From: JAFNAG01 sp963824985
GTDB taxonomy: Bacteria > Acidobacteriota > UBA6911
Direction: 5' to 3'
NCBI GenBank assembly: GCA_963824985.1
Contig: CAWGRQ010000024.1
Coordinates: 317,555 to 381,554, forward strand
Length of the DNA stretch: 64,000 bases
The notes beneath the pieces were generated by a model. That model was not told the DNA's origin and did not search any database. It saw nothing but the letters and a program-made list of their open reading frames with translations. The first letter of the stretch is position 1. Each line of letters begins with the position of its first letter. The position numbers and the translations under genes were made by a program. This document shows, one piece after another, positions 44,619 to 54,221 of this stretch.

Positions 44619-44986
44619 TTCTTCTCACCCTTGTCCTCCTTCTCCCACGGATTCCCCTCTGCCCTGCGAATAGAAATGCCTATAAAGCAAAGTCCATTTG
44701 TCTCCAATCCGTGTCTGATTTTCTGTGGGGGGCCGTGATTGGGGATCGAGGGAAGAGGGAACGAATGTGAGGATTGGGTGAAACAAACAGCAGGGATCAG
44801 AGCGGCAGGACGGTCACCGGCATGGAGAAAATCAAATGATATCTTAAATTGGGTGTCCAAGTTCCCAATAAAGAGAATATCGCCCGAGGATTCTCCGCAG
44901 ATGCGATTCTCCGAGAATGACGACGTGGTTCAGACAATCCCGACGTATGGAGCCGATCAGCCGTTTACAGAAAGGATTTTGCCAAG
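44619..44986. other. Spacer before the second TA copy
   Basis: No gene seen. The short stretch TTTTGCCAAGGG just before 44987 resembles TTTTGGCAAGGG just before the partner duplication at 15143, so the true homology may begin slightly earlier. Confidence 0.3.
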
Positions 44987-45008
44987 GGTTCATCGCACGG
45001 CCCGGTTC

Positions 45009-45045
45009 TTGACATTCTGGTCTCATATGGTCACAATATGACCAT
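45009..45045 (+). promoter_or_regulatory. TA promoter with overlapping operator, copy B
   Basis: TTGACA (45009-45014), CACAAT (45032-45037) and the ATGGTCA/TGACCAT inverted repeat (45027-45033 and 45039-45045), the same as at 15165-15201. The start codon at 45044 falls at the predicted transcript 5' end. Confidence 0.6.
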
Positions 45046-45301
45046 GAAGAGGGCAAAGGTATCGGAGGTAAAAGCGCGGCTGAGCTCGTATCTCGCCGAC
45101 GTCCGGCAGGGCGATACCGTCGTTATCTGCGATCGTTCCACGCCGATTGCGCAACTCATTCCACTGGACCGGAAAATGGATGAACTGAGGATCGAGGAAG
45201 CAAGCGAGCCGGTTGGCAGGATCGCTGGCGTCCGTCCGGTGCGCTTGCGCAAGAGAGTGAATATCGACACGATTCTCGGCCAGGAGCGCGGCGGAAGATG
45301 A
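45044..45301 (+). CDS. Phd/YefM-type antitoxin (copy B)
   Basis: The coding sequence matches that of 15200-15457 and encodes the same 85-residue Phd/YefM protein (87 from the ATG at 45038). It overlaps the VapC start by 4 bases. The two identical operons share an operator, so either antitoxin should repress both promoters and neutralise both toxins. Loss of one copy would then cost the cell nothing, unlike the usual addiction outcome. It lies upstream of the fuller GH2 gene and downstream of an IS91 remnant. Confidence 0.85.
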   Translation: MKRAKVSEVKARLSSYLADVRQGDTVVICDRSTPIAQLIPLDRKMDELRIEEASEPVGRIAGVRPVRLRKRVNIDTILGQERGGR

Positions 45302-45711
45302 TCCTCTACGTGGATACCAGTGTGATTCTCCGGCATCTGCTCGGGCAGCCAAAGGCGTTGAATGTCATGCGGGCTGACAGAGCCTACGCCAGTGAAATCC
45401 TGAAACTCGAAGCCAGAAGGGTAATAGACAGATTGCGGCTGGAAGCGGCTCTGGACGATGATGGAGTGGCTCAGGCCCACGAGGAACTGGCGCGCATCGA
45501 GCGGTCCATCGGCTGCATATCGATTACGAATCCGGTGCTCCGGCGCGCTTCTCTGCCCATGCCGACCGTGGTCAAGACGCTCGATGCGATCCATCTCGCA
45601 AGTGCCCTGCTGTTTCAGGAACAATCCGGTGACACCCTGACCTTCGCCACGCATGACCTTCAGCAGGCAACCGGCGCCCGGGCGCTCGGATTCAGGGTGC
45701 TCGGAGTCTGA
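45298..45711 (+). CDS. VapC-type PIN-domain toxin (copy B)
   Basis: Identical 137-residue PIN protein to that of 15454-15867, with all acidic PIN residues kept (YVDTS, ASEI, LDAIH, THDL). It is translationally coupled to its antitoxin by a 4-base overlap. Expected to be a Mg2+-dependent RNase whose target is unknown. It is the second copy of the duplicated module, and its perfect preservation contrasts with the decay of the GH2 gene immediately downstream. Confidence 0.85.
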   Translation: MILYVDTSVILRHLLGQPKALNVMRADRAYASEILKLEARRVIDRLRLEAALDDDGVAQAHEELARIERSIGCISITNPVLRRASLPMPTVVKTLDAIHLASALLFQEQSGDTLTFATHDLQQATGARALGFRVLGV

Positions 45712-45851
45712 TTTTGCGTTGTAAAAAAGAAGAATGCGGGATAGGGTTCTGATCGAGGTACGGGTCGCGCATCGGTCTACTGAAATTGCCGCGCCGGCAA
45801 AAACGATACATGGTAGTCTGTGACCTTCTGGAGCACATGGAGGGAACAGGC

Positions 45852-48310
45852 ATGCCATTCATAAAACGCAATCTTCTATCACTTGGAGCCATGTTCCTGA
45901 TCGCAGGCTCCCCGATATCCCTCGAGTCCCGCGCTCGCCAAATTCCTTCCGCTCCTTCGGCCGCACCGTCGCGAACGCTGCTCGACTTCGATGACGGCTG
46001 GCTCTTCAGCCGTGGAGACTTCGCTTCCGCCGCCATGCCCGCATTCCGTGATTCCGCCTGGCGGCCGGTGACCCTGCCCCACGACTGGAGCAGCGAGGGC
46101 CCCTTCAGCGCCGAATCCGGCAGCGGCAACGGCTACGCCCCGGGGGGCATCGGTTGGTACCGCAAGCACTTCCGCCTCGATCCCGGCATATAAGGACAAG
46201 CTCGTCGCGCTCGAGTTCGACGGCGTCTACGACTACTCCGAAGTCTGGATCAACGGGCAATACGTGGGCGGACGGCCCTACGGGTATTCGAGCTTCGAAT
46301 GCCGCCTGACTCCATATGTGAAGTTTGGCGGCGCCGACAACGTGATCGCCGTCCGTGTCGATCACTCGCGCTTCGCCGATTCCCGCTGGTACACCGGTTC
46401 GGGCATCTATCGCCACGTGCGGCTGCGCATCACCGACCCCTTGTGCGTCGGCCACTGGGGAACCTTTGTCACCGCCCCCAGGATCGACCGCAACTCGGCG
46501 TTGGTCCGGATCGAGACCACGGTCGAGAATAACTCCGCTCAGGGCCGTCAGTTTGTTCTTCATTCCGAGATCATTGACGACCGGGGCGCCGTCGTTGGGG
46601 GAGTCGACACTCCGGCAAAGGCGGGAGCGGATCAGGAGCAGATCCTCGTGCAGGAAATCACCATTGCCCGGCCGCAGTTCTGGTCGATCGAAGCGCCCGC
46701 GCTTTACAAAGTCCGGAGCCGCCTGACCGCCGATTCTCAACCGCTCGACGAGACGTCGACGCCGTTCGGCATCCGCACGATCCGGTTCGATCCGGACAAG
46801 GGCTTCTTCCTCAACGACGCCCCGTGAAGCTCAAAGGGGTGTGCATCCACCACGACGCCGGCTGCCTGGGCGCCGCCGTGCCGGACAAGGTACTGGAGCG
46901 GCGCTTGCGCATCGTTGAAGGACCTGGGCAGTCAACGCCATCCGCACCAGCCACAATCCACCGGCGCCGGAACTGCTGGACCTGTGCGACCGGCTCGGGC
47001 TGCTGGTCAAGGACGAGGCCTTTGACGAGTTCACGCCGCCAAGAACAAGTGGGTCAACGGCCGGAACGCTGGGTCAGCCCAGCCGCTTCGGTTACGCCGA
47101 GATATTCGCCGAGTGGTCCGTTACTCGATGTCCAGGACCTGGTGCGGCGAGACCGGAATCACCCTGCGTGATCCTGTGGAGCATCGGCAACGAGATCGAC
47201 TATCGCCAACGACCCCTTCTCCCACCCGGTGCTCGGCAATAAGCTATCGCCCGGAGAATCCGCCGGCGCAGAACCTGGTCAAGCTGCGCCCGGCCGCTGA
47301 TCGAGGCCGTAAAGAAGCTGGATCAGCACCCGCCCGGTGACCGCGGCCCTGGCCAACCGTGGCCATGTCCGACGCCGTCGGTCTGGCCGGAGATGCTCGA
47401 CGTCGTGGGCTACAACTACCAGGAAGTCGCGCTACGCCGCGGATCACCAGAAGATATCCGCAAGCGGTTCATCTTCGGCAGCGAAAACGGCCACCAGTTC
47501 AGCAACTGGACCATCGTCCGGGACAACGACTACGTGGCCGGCCAGTTCCTCTGGACCGGGATCGATTATCTGGGCGAGGCGCACGCCTGGCCGAACCGGG
47601 GCAACGGCGCCGGCCTCCTCGACCTGTGCGGATTTAAGAAGCCCAACGCCTGGTTCCGGCAAAGCCTATGGAGCGACAGACCCATGGTTTATGTTTGCGC
47701 AGCCCCCGCCGGCGCCGGCGCCAGACCTCGCGGCGCCAGGGTCGAGGATCACTGGAACTGGGACGGGAACGCAACGATCGCAATCTCGAGTTATACCAAC
47801 TGTTCGGAAGTGCAGCTGACCCTGAATGGCCGGGCGCTAGGCACCAGGCGCCTCGCCGAGGCCGCGGAAGGCGTCCTGAGCTGGGACGTCCCCTATGAAC
47901 CCGGCACCCTCAAGGCGGTGGGCATCAGGGACGGAAGGCCCGCAAGCGAGTTTATTCTCAAAACCGCCGGGCAACCGGATCACATCGAGCTGCAATCCGA
48001 TGCGGCCGGACTCCGGACGGGCGGCAAGAACATCTTCCACGTCGAATTCAGAATCGTGGACGCACGGGGAGTGCGCGTCCCGAACGCCGATATGGCAATC
48101 ACATTTGAAATCGCGGGCCCGGCGGAGATTCTCGGGATCGGAAACGGCGACCTGAACGACACAACCGACGGCAAGGATCATGTGCACAAGGCCTACCAGG
48201 GGCGCGGTCTGGCGATCCTTCAGTCCACGACGGCAGGCGCCGGCGGTATAGTAATCAAGGCCACGTCGCCAGGCCTGGGAACCGCGCTTTTGACCCTGCC
48301 GAGCCGATAG
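45852..48310 (+). pseudogene. Secreted GH2 beta-galactosidase-like gene, multiple frameshifts
   Basis: The start at 45852 (GGAGGG before it) gives a signal peptide, the sugar-binding domain, the Ig-like domain (TGSGIYRHVRLRITD) and GH2 barrel pieces: VKLKGVCIHHDAGCLGAAV, NAIRTSHNPPAPELLDLCDR, VILWSIGNEIDY with the acid/base Glu and RFIFGSENGHQFSNW with the nucleophile Glu. C-terminal domains follow (VEDHWNWDG, VQLTLNGRALGTRRL, a Big-like domain ending TALLTLPSR). Frames change at about 46190, 46817 and 46917 and several more times before 47390. The last 305 codons are in one frame. Either the gene is decayed or the assembly is poor here. Both catalytic Glu survive. It was probably a beta-galactosidase or related exo-glycosidase. 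Confidence 0.85.
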
Positions 48311-48398
48311 CTCGTCAACATCCGGGAGGATTTAAATTCCGCGTCCGGCTCGACGGCCCAGAATCCCAAGAACGCGCCGTCCAGCGGGGGCGGCGTCA

Positions 48399-49436
48399 TT
48401 AGGCGGGTTCTTCCAACCAGAGGCGGCGCATTTCGTCGAGGACGGCCATGTTCCCCAGGGAATCCGCCGCGGAGATGACTGGTTCGGCGCCATCCAGAAC
48501 CGTGGCGGCAAAGTCGTCGGCCTCCATGGCAAAAATCGAACCGGGCGCATCCACGGTTACGACGTGCCTCGGGCTTGATCCCGGTATCGGCGCCGACCCG
48601 GTTTTCACCCCGGCATCCATCTGCGGCGGCACCGATGTCGAGATCACGAAGCTCGCCCCCTGCATCGGTGGCTTCCAGGGAACCGGCACTTCAATAAAGC
48701 CGCGGCTGCCGCAGATCGACGCCGTGTTGTCCGCGTGCACGATCATCCCGCAGCTGAAGCTCGCGATCATGCCGTCGGCAAAGCGCATGGTCCCGGCCGC
48801 AATCTCATCGATCCCCTGATCGGACAGTCGCGCGCCGGCCGTCACGGAAACCGGCTCGGCTCCGGCCACCAGCCGGGACAGATTGATGCAGTAGCAGCCA
48901 ACGTCCATCAACGCCCCGCCCGCCAGTTCACGGCTGAAGCGGATGTTCCCTTCCGTTTGCCGGGTGCAGAAGCAGAAGCTCGAGCGGACCAGGAGCGGGC
49001 GGCCGATGGCCTCGCCGCGCACCTCCTTGAGCCAGGCCGCGGTCAAGGGATGGGAGCGGTACATGAAACCCTCGACCAGCATCCTGCCGGCACGGCGCGC
49101 CGCATCGAACATCTCCTCCGCCTCGCGCCGGTTGGCGGCGATGGGCTTTTCGCACAGCACATGTTTCCCGGCACGCAGGGCCCGGATTGCCCATTCACGA
49201 TGCATGGAGTTTGGAAGGGCGACGTATACGGCATCGACGTCCGAGTCGGCCAGCACGGCTTCATACGAGCCCGTGGCCCGGGGCACTCTGTGCGCCGCGG
49301 CAAACGTGAGGGCTGAAGCCTGGTCGCGCGAGCCCACAGCGGCAAGTTTGCTTCGCCTCGAGCCCCCTATCCCCTGGGCAAACTGCCCCGCGATATTGCC
49401 GGCGCCGAGGATACCCCATCGAAGCTTCGCTGCCAT
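48399..49436 (-). CDS. Gfo/Idh/MocA-family oxidoreductase
   Basis: The product is 345 residues from the ATG at 49436, which follows AGGAGG. The Rossmann fold begins LRWGILGAGNIAGQFAQGIG, with the family's AVYVALPNSMHREWAIRAL and the catalytic-site motif GKHVLCEKPIAANRREAEEM (EKP). The His-containing segment is EGFMYRSHPLTAAWLKEV. The C-terminal beta sheet includes GGALMDVGCYCINLSRLVAG. It is probably an NAD(P)-dependent sugar or inositol dehydrogenase. It is convergent with the GH2 pseudogene and followed on the same strand by a secreted glycosidase-like gene, which fits a sugar-catabolic setting. The substrate is unknown. Confidence 0.9.
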   Translation of the reverse strand: MAAKLRWGILGAGNIAGQFAQGIGGSRRSKLAAVGSRDQASALTFAAAHRVPRATGSYEAVLADSDVDAVYVALPNSMHREWAIRALRAGKHVLCEKPIAANRREAEEMFDAARRAGRMLVEGFMYRSHPLTAAWLKEVRGEAIGRPLLVRSSFCFCTRQTEGNIRFSRELAGGALMDVGCYCINLSRLVAGAEPVSVTAGARLSDQGIDEIAAGTMRFADGMIASFSCGMIVHADNTASICGSRGFIEVPVPWKPPMQGASFVISTSVPPQMDAGVKTGSAPIPGSSPRHVVTVDAPGSIFAMEADDFAATVLDGAEPVISAADSLGNMAVLDEMRRLWLEEPA

Positions 49437-49554
49437 AACAGCCTCCTGAACCTGGTTCCCGGGAAGATGCCGATTCCCACTCTCCCGCGCCTTATCCGGC
49501 AATCGCCCTCGTCACTCCTCCGACATCCCTGTCGCGCAACGACGAATCATCCCG

Positions 49555-52272
49555 TCAGTCGCGACGCACGGTGAAATAGGGCTGGTTGGCCAGGTCCGTC
49601 GCAAATCCGGGATAGAGCCATGCCCTGTCCTGTCCCGCTTTCACCTCGAAATAATATTGCAGCGGGTATGGCGAAACCGTATAGGTCGCCGGAATGGCGG
49701 CCCGATACCGATTGCCTTCCCTCATCATGGCCGCCCTTACATACCGTTCGGCCTGGTTCACACGGCGATAGTACAGAAGCACAGAATCAGTATCGGGGCG
49801 CCCGACGGTCAATTCGATTCCCAGCGGCTGCCCGGACGTGAATTTCACTGGCGGCTCATGGCGGCAGGTGATAGGCGTCCGCGTCGGGCGGCCCAATGCT
49901 TCCCTGACTGCCAGCCGGACCCGGTCCGACGGTGTTTCGCCCTCCGCGGTCTTATCAAGCCGCCCGGCCATATCGGCAATGTCCTGATACATGGCGCCGA
50001 GCCGGTCGGACCAGTGTCCGCGCAAAAAAGGTTCCCCGCCGACGGTAATGTCCGGCTTGTAGATCCCCCCGGCGCGTTCGGCGAGAGCTGCCCAGGAGGC
50101 CCGGGCGATGCGGTATTTTTTCAGCGCCTCCTCCAGCGCCGTGCGATCGCCGCTGCGCTCATAAATGGCATACAGAACGCCGCTGCGCAGCTTCGCGCCA
50201 AAGAACCGGCCCAGATCGATCAGCATGGTCACATCGATCGCGAGCCTTCGGAATTCGACTCCCTTCGGGTTCCCTATCAGGTCCTTCGCCTGCGCCAGAT
50301 GCCGTTCGGCAAAGTCGGCATAATCCTCGATCCACTGGGCAACCTCGATCGGCGAATATCTGCCGCCGCGTTCCCTGCCGAGCATTTCTTCGGCGAAATC
50401 ATTGATCCGCGAAAACAGCTGCGGATCGTGCGGGCTGACATTGCCGAACACCCTGGGCGCCGGGCTGTCGGTATAAGGGTGCGGCCGCTTCGGATCGACG
50501 ATCGGCTGGTTGGTGTACATTTCCACCCAATAGGTGTTGTTTCCGGCCGAAGCTCCGTGAGCGGTGGTAACGACAGGAAGAATCCGCGAGGCGTTGGCCA
50601 GCGCCTCCTCCACGGCTGGCGCGGCCGGCCCGAATTGCGCGCGCAAGGGGCGGCGCCAGACATCCGGATCGGAGTCGGGATTGTAAAGGAGACGGCCCCA
50701 GATCCGCAGAGAGTATTGATATTTCTCCCAATCCCAGCGCGGCTTCAAGGACTCATCTGCATACCCGCAACGATCCCCGGCGATGCCGGAGCCGCGGCGC
50801 CCCTTGAAGGATAGGGGTTCCATCAGTTCCGCACCGACGCTGCCGCAAAAGCTGAATGCCCGTCCATACGCGGCGCCGGTCACGGGATCCCCCCACAGCA
50901 GGAGTCGCTGCGTGCCCGGCCAGATGCGGTGCAACACCCCATAGCGGCGGTCTTCCTTCATAAGATCGCCATAGCCGTAACGCAGGAAGTTGCGCGAGCC
51001 CCAGCTCAGCTTCATCAGGCCGGAGCCCTCCTCGCCGGGTCTGGGGCGTTCCAATTCACGAATCTCCGCCTGGTGATAGGGCAGCCCGAGATGCTCGGCC
51101 CAGTACTTGGGGGAAATGTTGACCGGCATGCCCGTGGCCAGCGCCACGTCAATCATGGCCTGGTCCATCCCCTTGGCATGCATGTCGATTTCGACCTTCC
51201 GGCCACACTTCGCCACCCCTTCGAAAATCGTTTTCCACAGGTCGTAGTTCCCCTCGGGAACGCCGCTTTCACCGTGGATGCGGAACGTGATGCCGCTGAT
51301 AAACGGACAGGCTTGCAGCAACGCCAGCAGCGCGTCGCGACAGTATGGGCCGTGATTTTCGCGCGTCAGTCCTTGTATGACGTGGTTCGCTCTCGGGCTG
51401 TCGATCCAATCATACCCGTGCATCCATATGCCAAGCTGGAATTGCAGGCCTCGCGCCACGGTCTCGGTCCCGATGAATCTCAGCATTTCGAGGTTCCGGT
51501 CGCGTTCGGCATCCGGCAGGTTCGTCGCCTTTACGTCGTATCCGGGAACCGCCAGCAAAAACGGATAGGCAAAGAGAAAATACGCATCCAGGACATTACG
51601 GAGAAAATCGTACCCGATCCCGAGACTCAGGTTGAAGCGGTTGAAACGCTGCGCGGCCAGCATCGTGAGGTAGCGGGGCCACATTTCCCGATCGTTATAC
51701 CACGGCTTGTCCTCGACATCGCTCACAAATAGCCGGGTCAGGCTGCGCACCGCGTTGGCCGGCCTCTCGACGACCGGCTTTTGAATATCGAGCGCTTCCA
51801 GCGGGTTCGCCCCATTCTGCACCCGGTCCGCCAGTTCCAGCAGGGAGTAGACCAGCCCGCGTTCATCGTGCCCGCACGACAGCAGGACCTGCCTGGAGGC
51901 GGCTTTCCCAGGCACGATCCCCAAAGCCTCCGGAACCCCGGCAATCCGGACACCGGCGGTTTTGACGATCTGCGAAGGCGCGGCGGCATTCGAGCTTCCG
52001 GCCATAATGCAGAAATCATCTGCAGCCGCCCGGGAAACATTCTCGAATCTCTGGACGGCCACACCCCGCGCAATCAGCGACCGTTCGAGTTCCCGAGCGG
52101 CCCATTGAGGCGGGATTGCGGACGCCACGGCATCCCCGGGGTCCATGATGATGGCAACTCGCCGCGCTTGTGGTACCGCATTTGGGGCGCCGGCCATCCC
52201 CACGGTGGCCGCCATCCCGGCGGCTTTGAGAAACTGCCTCCGGTTAAACCGGCCGGCTTCGGATGAGGGCAT
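49555..52272 (-). CDS. Large Tat-exported glycosidase-like protein
   Basis: The product is 905 residues from the ATG at 52272, which follows AGGAG. The leader is twin-arginine type (RFNRRQFLKAAGMAATVGMA). Residues about 40-170 look like the alpha/beta N-terminal domain found before GH67 and GH20 barrels (PPQWAARELERSLIARGVAV, VLLSCGHDERGLVYSLLELA). A barrel-like middle follows (NRFNLSLGIGYDFLRNV, FRIHGESGVPEGNYDLWKTI, GMPVNISPKYWAEHLGLPYH, LLLWGDPVTGAAYGRAFSF). The last 100 residues look like a beta domain. I know no characterised member; acidic residues in the middle could be catalytic. Probably an exported enzyme for plant or uronic-acid polysaccharides. It looks intact. Confidence 0.65.
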   Translation of the reverse strand: MPSSEAGRFNRRQFLKAAGMAATVGMAGAPNAVPQARRVAIIMDPGDAVASAIPPQWAARELERSLIARGVAVQRFENVSRAAADDFCIMAGSSNAAAPSQIVKTAGVRIAGVPEALGIVPGKAASRQVLLSCGHDERGLVYSLLELADRVQNGANPLEALDIQKPVVERPANAVRSLTRLFVSDVEDKPWYNDREMWPRYLTMLAAQRFNRFNLSLGIGYDFLRNVLDAYFLFAYPFLLAVPGYDVKATNLPDAERDRNLEMLRFIGTETVARGLQFQLGIWMHGYDWIDSPRANHVIQGLTRENHGPYCRDALLALLQACPFISGITFRIHGESGVPEGNYDLWKTIFEGVAKCGRKVEIDMHAKGMDQAMIDVALATGMPVNISPKYWAEHLGLPYHQAEIRELERPRPGEEGSGLMKLSWGSRNFLRYGYGDLMKEDRRYGVLHRIWPGTQRLLLWGDPVTGAAYGRAFSFCGSVGAELMEPLSFKGRRGSGIAGDRCGYADESLKPRWDWEKYQYSLRIWGRLLYNPDSDPDVWRRPLRAQFGPAAPAVEEALANASRILPVVTTAHGASAGNNTYWVEMYTNQPIVDPKRPHPYTDSPAPRVFGNVSPHDPQLFSRINDFAEEMLGRERGGRYSPIEVAQWIEDYADFAERHLAQAKDLIGNPKGVEFRRLAIDVTMLIDLGRFFGAKLRSGVLYAIYERSGDRTALEEALKKYRIARASWAALAERAGGIYKPDITVGGEPFLRGHWSDRLGAMYQDIADMAGRLDKTAEGETPSDRVRLAVREALGRPTRTPITCRHEPPVKFTSGQPLGIELTVGRPDTDSVLLYYRRVNQAERYVRAAMMREGNRYRAAIPATYTVSPYPLQYYFEVKAGQDRAWLYPGFATDLANQPYFTVRRD

Positions 52273-52862
52273 AGGGGTCTCCTGCAGCTGGAGCGGTGGA
52301 TTCCCGCAGACCGGAGAATAGCACGATACCTGGGGATCGAGCCATACGATCGAAAAAAGATCGGCAACAAAGGCACGGCAGTGACGGAGCAGCTGCTCAT
52401 GCGCCGTGGCGCAACCGGTGACGCATGAAAACAGCAGGTGTCGCGCGCAGCGCCTTGGACTGCGGCGGCATGACGCCGCTTTCAATATGCGGGATGGCAA
52501 TGGCGTCTCCGTGGCCGCGCCAGGCACGGAACCTCATGCCCGCAGACGACGCGGTTTTTGTGCCGCGCCGTCGGCGCTCGTTCCCGAGCCGTCCCATTCC
52601 CGGCCTTACGGCCGGGCCTGGGTACTGCCCGGCCCCTCGGGCCTCGGATGTGCCTTGCAACGATGCCGATGCCAAAACCGACTTTGGGCGGGGTTTGAGG
52701 TTATTTTCTAAGCAGAAATCAGGAGCGGAGAGACGGCTGCTTCTGAGGATTCCGGTCTGGATTTTGTCCGGGCCGAACAGGCGCTTTCCCCGGGAGGTCG
52801 CCCGGAACTGCGATGTCGTCACGAGATCCCGCTGTCGAATCCCGTCCCTCAAATCCAACGGA
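52273..52862. other. GC-rich spacer without supported gene
   Basis: Open frames on both strands here are composition-driven and carry no motif. Upstream promoter sequence for the glycosidase-like gene is expected near 52280-52350. Confidence 0.35.
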
Positions 52863-53936
52863 CTACTGGTTGCGGCCGCAGTTCAGCTCGGCTTTTGCTT
52901 TCCGGTACCATCGGTCGATGCCCGTGGTGTTATTGTTGTGCGTTTCCTTATAGAGATCCACGAGGCGCTTGTTGGCCTGTGCTTCGAGCTCGCCCTTTAA
53001 CAGCTCCGCCTTCGCAAAGGAAACGTAGGCATCTTCAAAATTGGACAGACCGCCCAGATTCCACTGACACAGGCCAATATAGTAGTAGCCAGCGTCGTAG
53101 CATTCTGCCTGGAGAGCCTTTTCGAGGGCCTGAATCGCCTCGGCCCACTTGTTTTGATTGTACAGTTTCATGCCGATGATGTTGTTGCATTGACGCCTGA
53201 GGGAGGCGACGGCCTTGTTCCACTCTGCCGACGATGCGGAATCAGGTTTCTTGGCGATGTCGAGCGCCTTCAGCGCCTGCTGGGCATATTCGGCAGCCTT
53301 GGGGAGGTCGTTCTCGGCGTATTTGGCTACGAAAATCATCCTCAATTCCACATTGTCGCTGAACTCGGGATACTCCATCAGCTTCAGAGCCCATTCGGTC
53401 TTCTTGGCCTCGTCCTTCAGTTTTACATGAGCCTGATAGATCGCGAAGGCCAGTTGGGGGGTCGGCTTCTGATCGTAGATCCTCCCGCCGTATTCGATAA
53501 ACTTCTGGTGGTGTTCAAGCTTCTGGGCGGATTCCGCAATCGCTGCGATGGTCTGCGGGTCGTTCGGCACGTATTTCAACCACTGTTCGGCCACCGATTC
53601 CAGCTTCGCATAATCGGGAATCTTTGAAAATTCGAACAGCAGCGCCCTGTATGCGGCAACGATGTACTCCTGAAGCTTCGATTTGGGATATTTTTCCATG
53701 AACGCCATCAGGAGGACTGCCCGTTTAGACAGATCGGGCTCCTTGACCGCCTTATCGTAGGCGTCATATTCCTCTTCCGTATAATCCTGCTGCTCTTCCT
53801 GCTTCTGCTGTTCCACCACCTTTTTCTGTTGGGAATCCCGCGCCTGCCCGCCGGCCTGAGTGAAGGCTAGTCCTGCGGAAATTACGACGGCTGCAACCAG
53901 AAAAGCTATGAACAGTCGAGTCGGATTCTGATTCAT
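52863..53936 (-). CDS. Secreted TPR-repeat protein
   Basis: The product is 357 residues. A signal peptide (MNQNPTRLFIAFLVAAVVIS plus AGLAFTQ) is followed by a charged coiled stretch (QQKKVVEQQKQEEQQ) and then degenerate tetratricopeptide helices. The clearest are KLYNQNKWAEAIQALEKAL and YYYIGLCQWNLGGLSNFEDA. It would act in the periplasm as a protein-binding scaffold. AGAGGGGG lies before the start. It is divergent from the pseudokinase gene 285 bases away and could belong to that system by location, but there is no direct link. It is well conserved in reading frame, with no lesions. Confidence 0.75.
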   Translation of the reverse strand: MNQNPTRLFIAFLVAAVVISAGLAFTQAGGQARDSQQKKVVEQQKQEEQQDYTEEEYDAYDKAVKEPDLSKRAVLLMAFMEKYPKSKLQEYIVAAYRALLFEFSKIPDYAKLESVAEQWLKYVPNDPQTIAAIAESAQKLEHHQKFIEYGGRIYDQKPTPQLAFAIYQAHVKLKDEAKKTEWALKLMEYPEFSDNVELRMIFVAKYAENDLPKAAEYAQQALKALDIAKKPDSASSAEWNKAVASLRRQCNNIIGMKLYNQNKWAEAIQALEKALQAECYDAGYYYIGLCQWNLGGLSNFEDAYVSFAKAELLKGELEAQANKRLVDLYKETHNNNTTGIDRWYRKAKAELNCGRNQ

Positions 53937-54221
53937 GAATGATACCCCCTCTATAAACAGCGATTGAGCGCATTCTAAAGAGTTTTAAAAACTCAAATCA
54001 ACTGAATACTTTCTGGATTCGCGGCACATGGCGGAAAGCCGTATCCGCGAGGTAAATTCCCCGGCGGTCCCTCGGGATGTAAAGCCGGCAGCATTTTTTG
54101 ACCCAAGGCTTTTTTTTGCCCGCGGATATACGATATGATGCAATTATGTTTTTCCGTTCGCCATCGGGTGAAATCTGTTCGGTGCCTTTGAGATGGATCC
54201 GCAGTTCCTCCGGGGGAAGTC
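53937..54221. other. Divergent promoter region, TPR and pseudokinase genes
   Basis: No gene. AT-rich parts at about 53980-54000 and 54110-54150 may hold the two promoters; no firm consensus pair was found. Confidence 0.35.

Larger units (their letters stand above)
44987..46343. repeat. Segmental duplication, TA plus GH2 start, copy B (partner 15143-16498)
   Basis: Same orientation and nearly identical. The one-base insertion at about 46190 breaks the GH2 frame only in this copy. The end of similarity at CAACGT is not a gene end here: the GH2 gene continues. Confidence 0.9.

Noticed and set aside
48735..49316. Plus-strand frame opposite the oxidoreductase
   Set aside because: Composition-driven shadow with no motif. 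The minus-strand gene has clear family motifs and a ribosome site.
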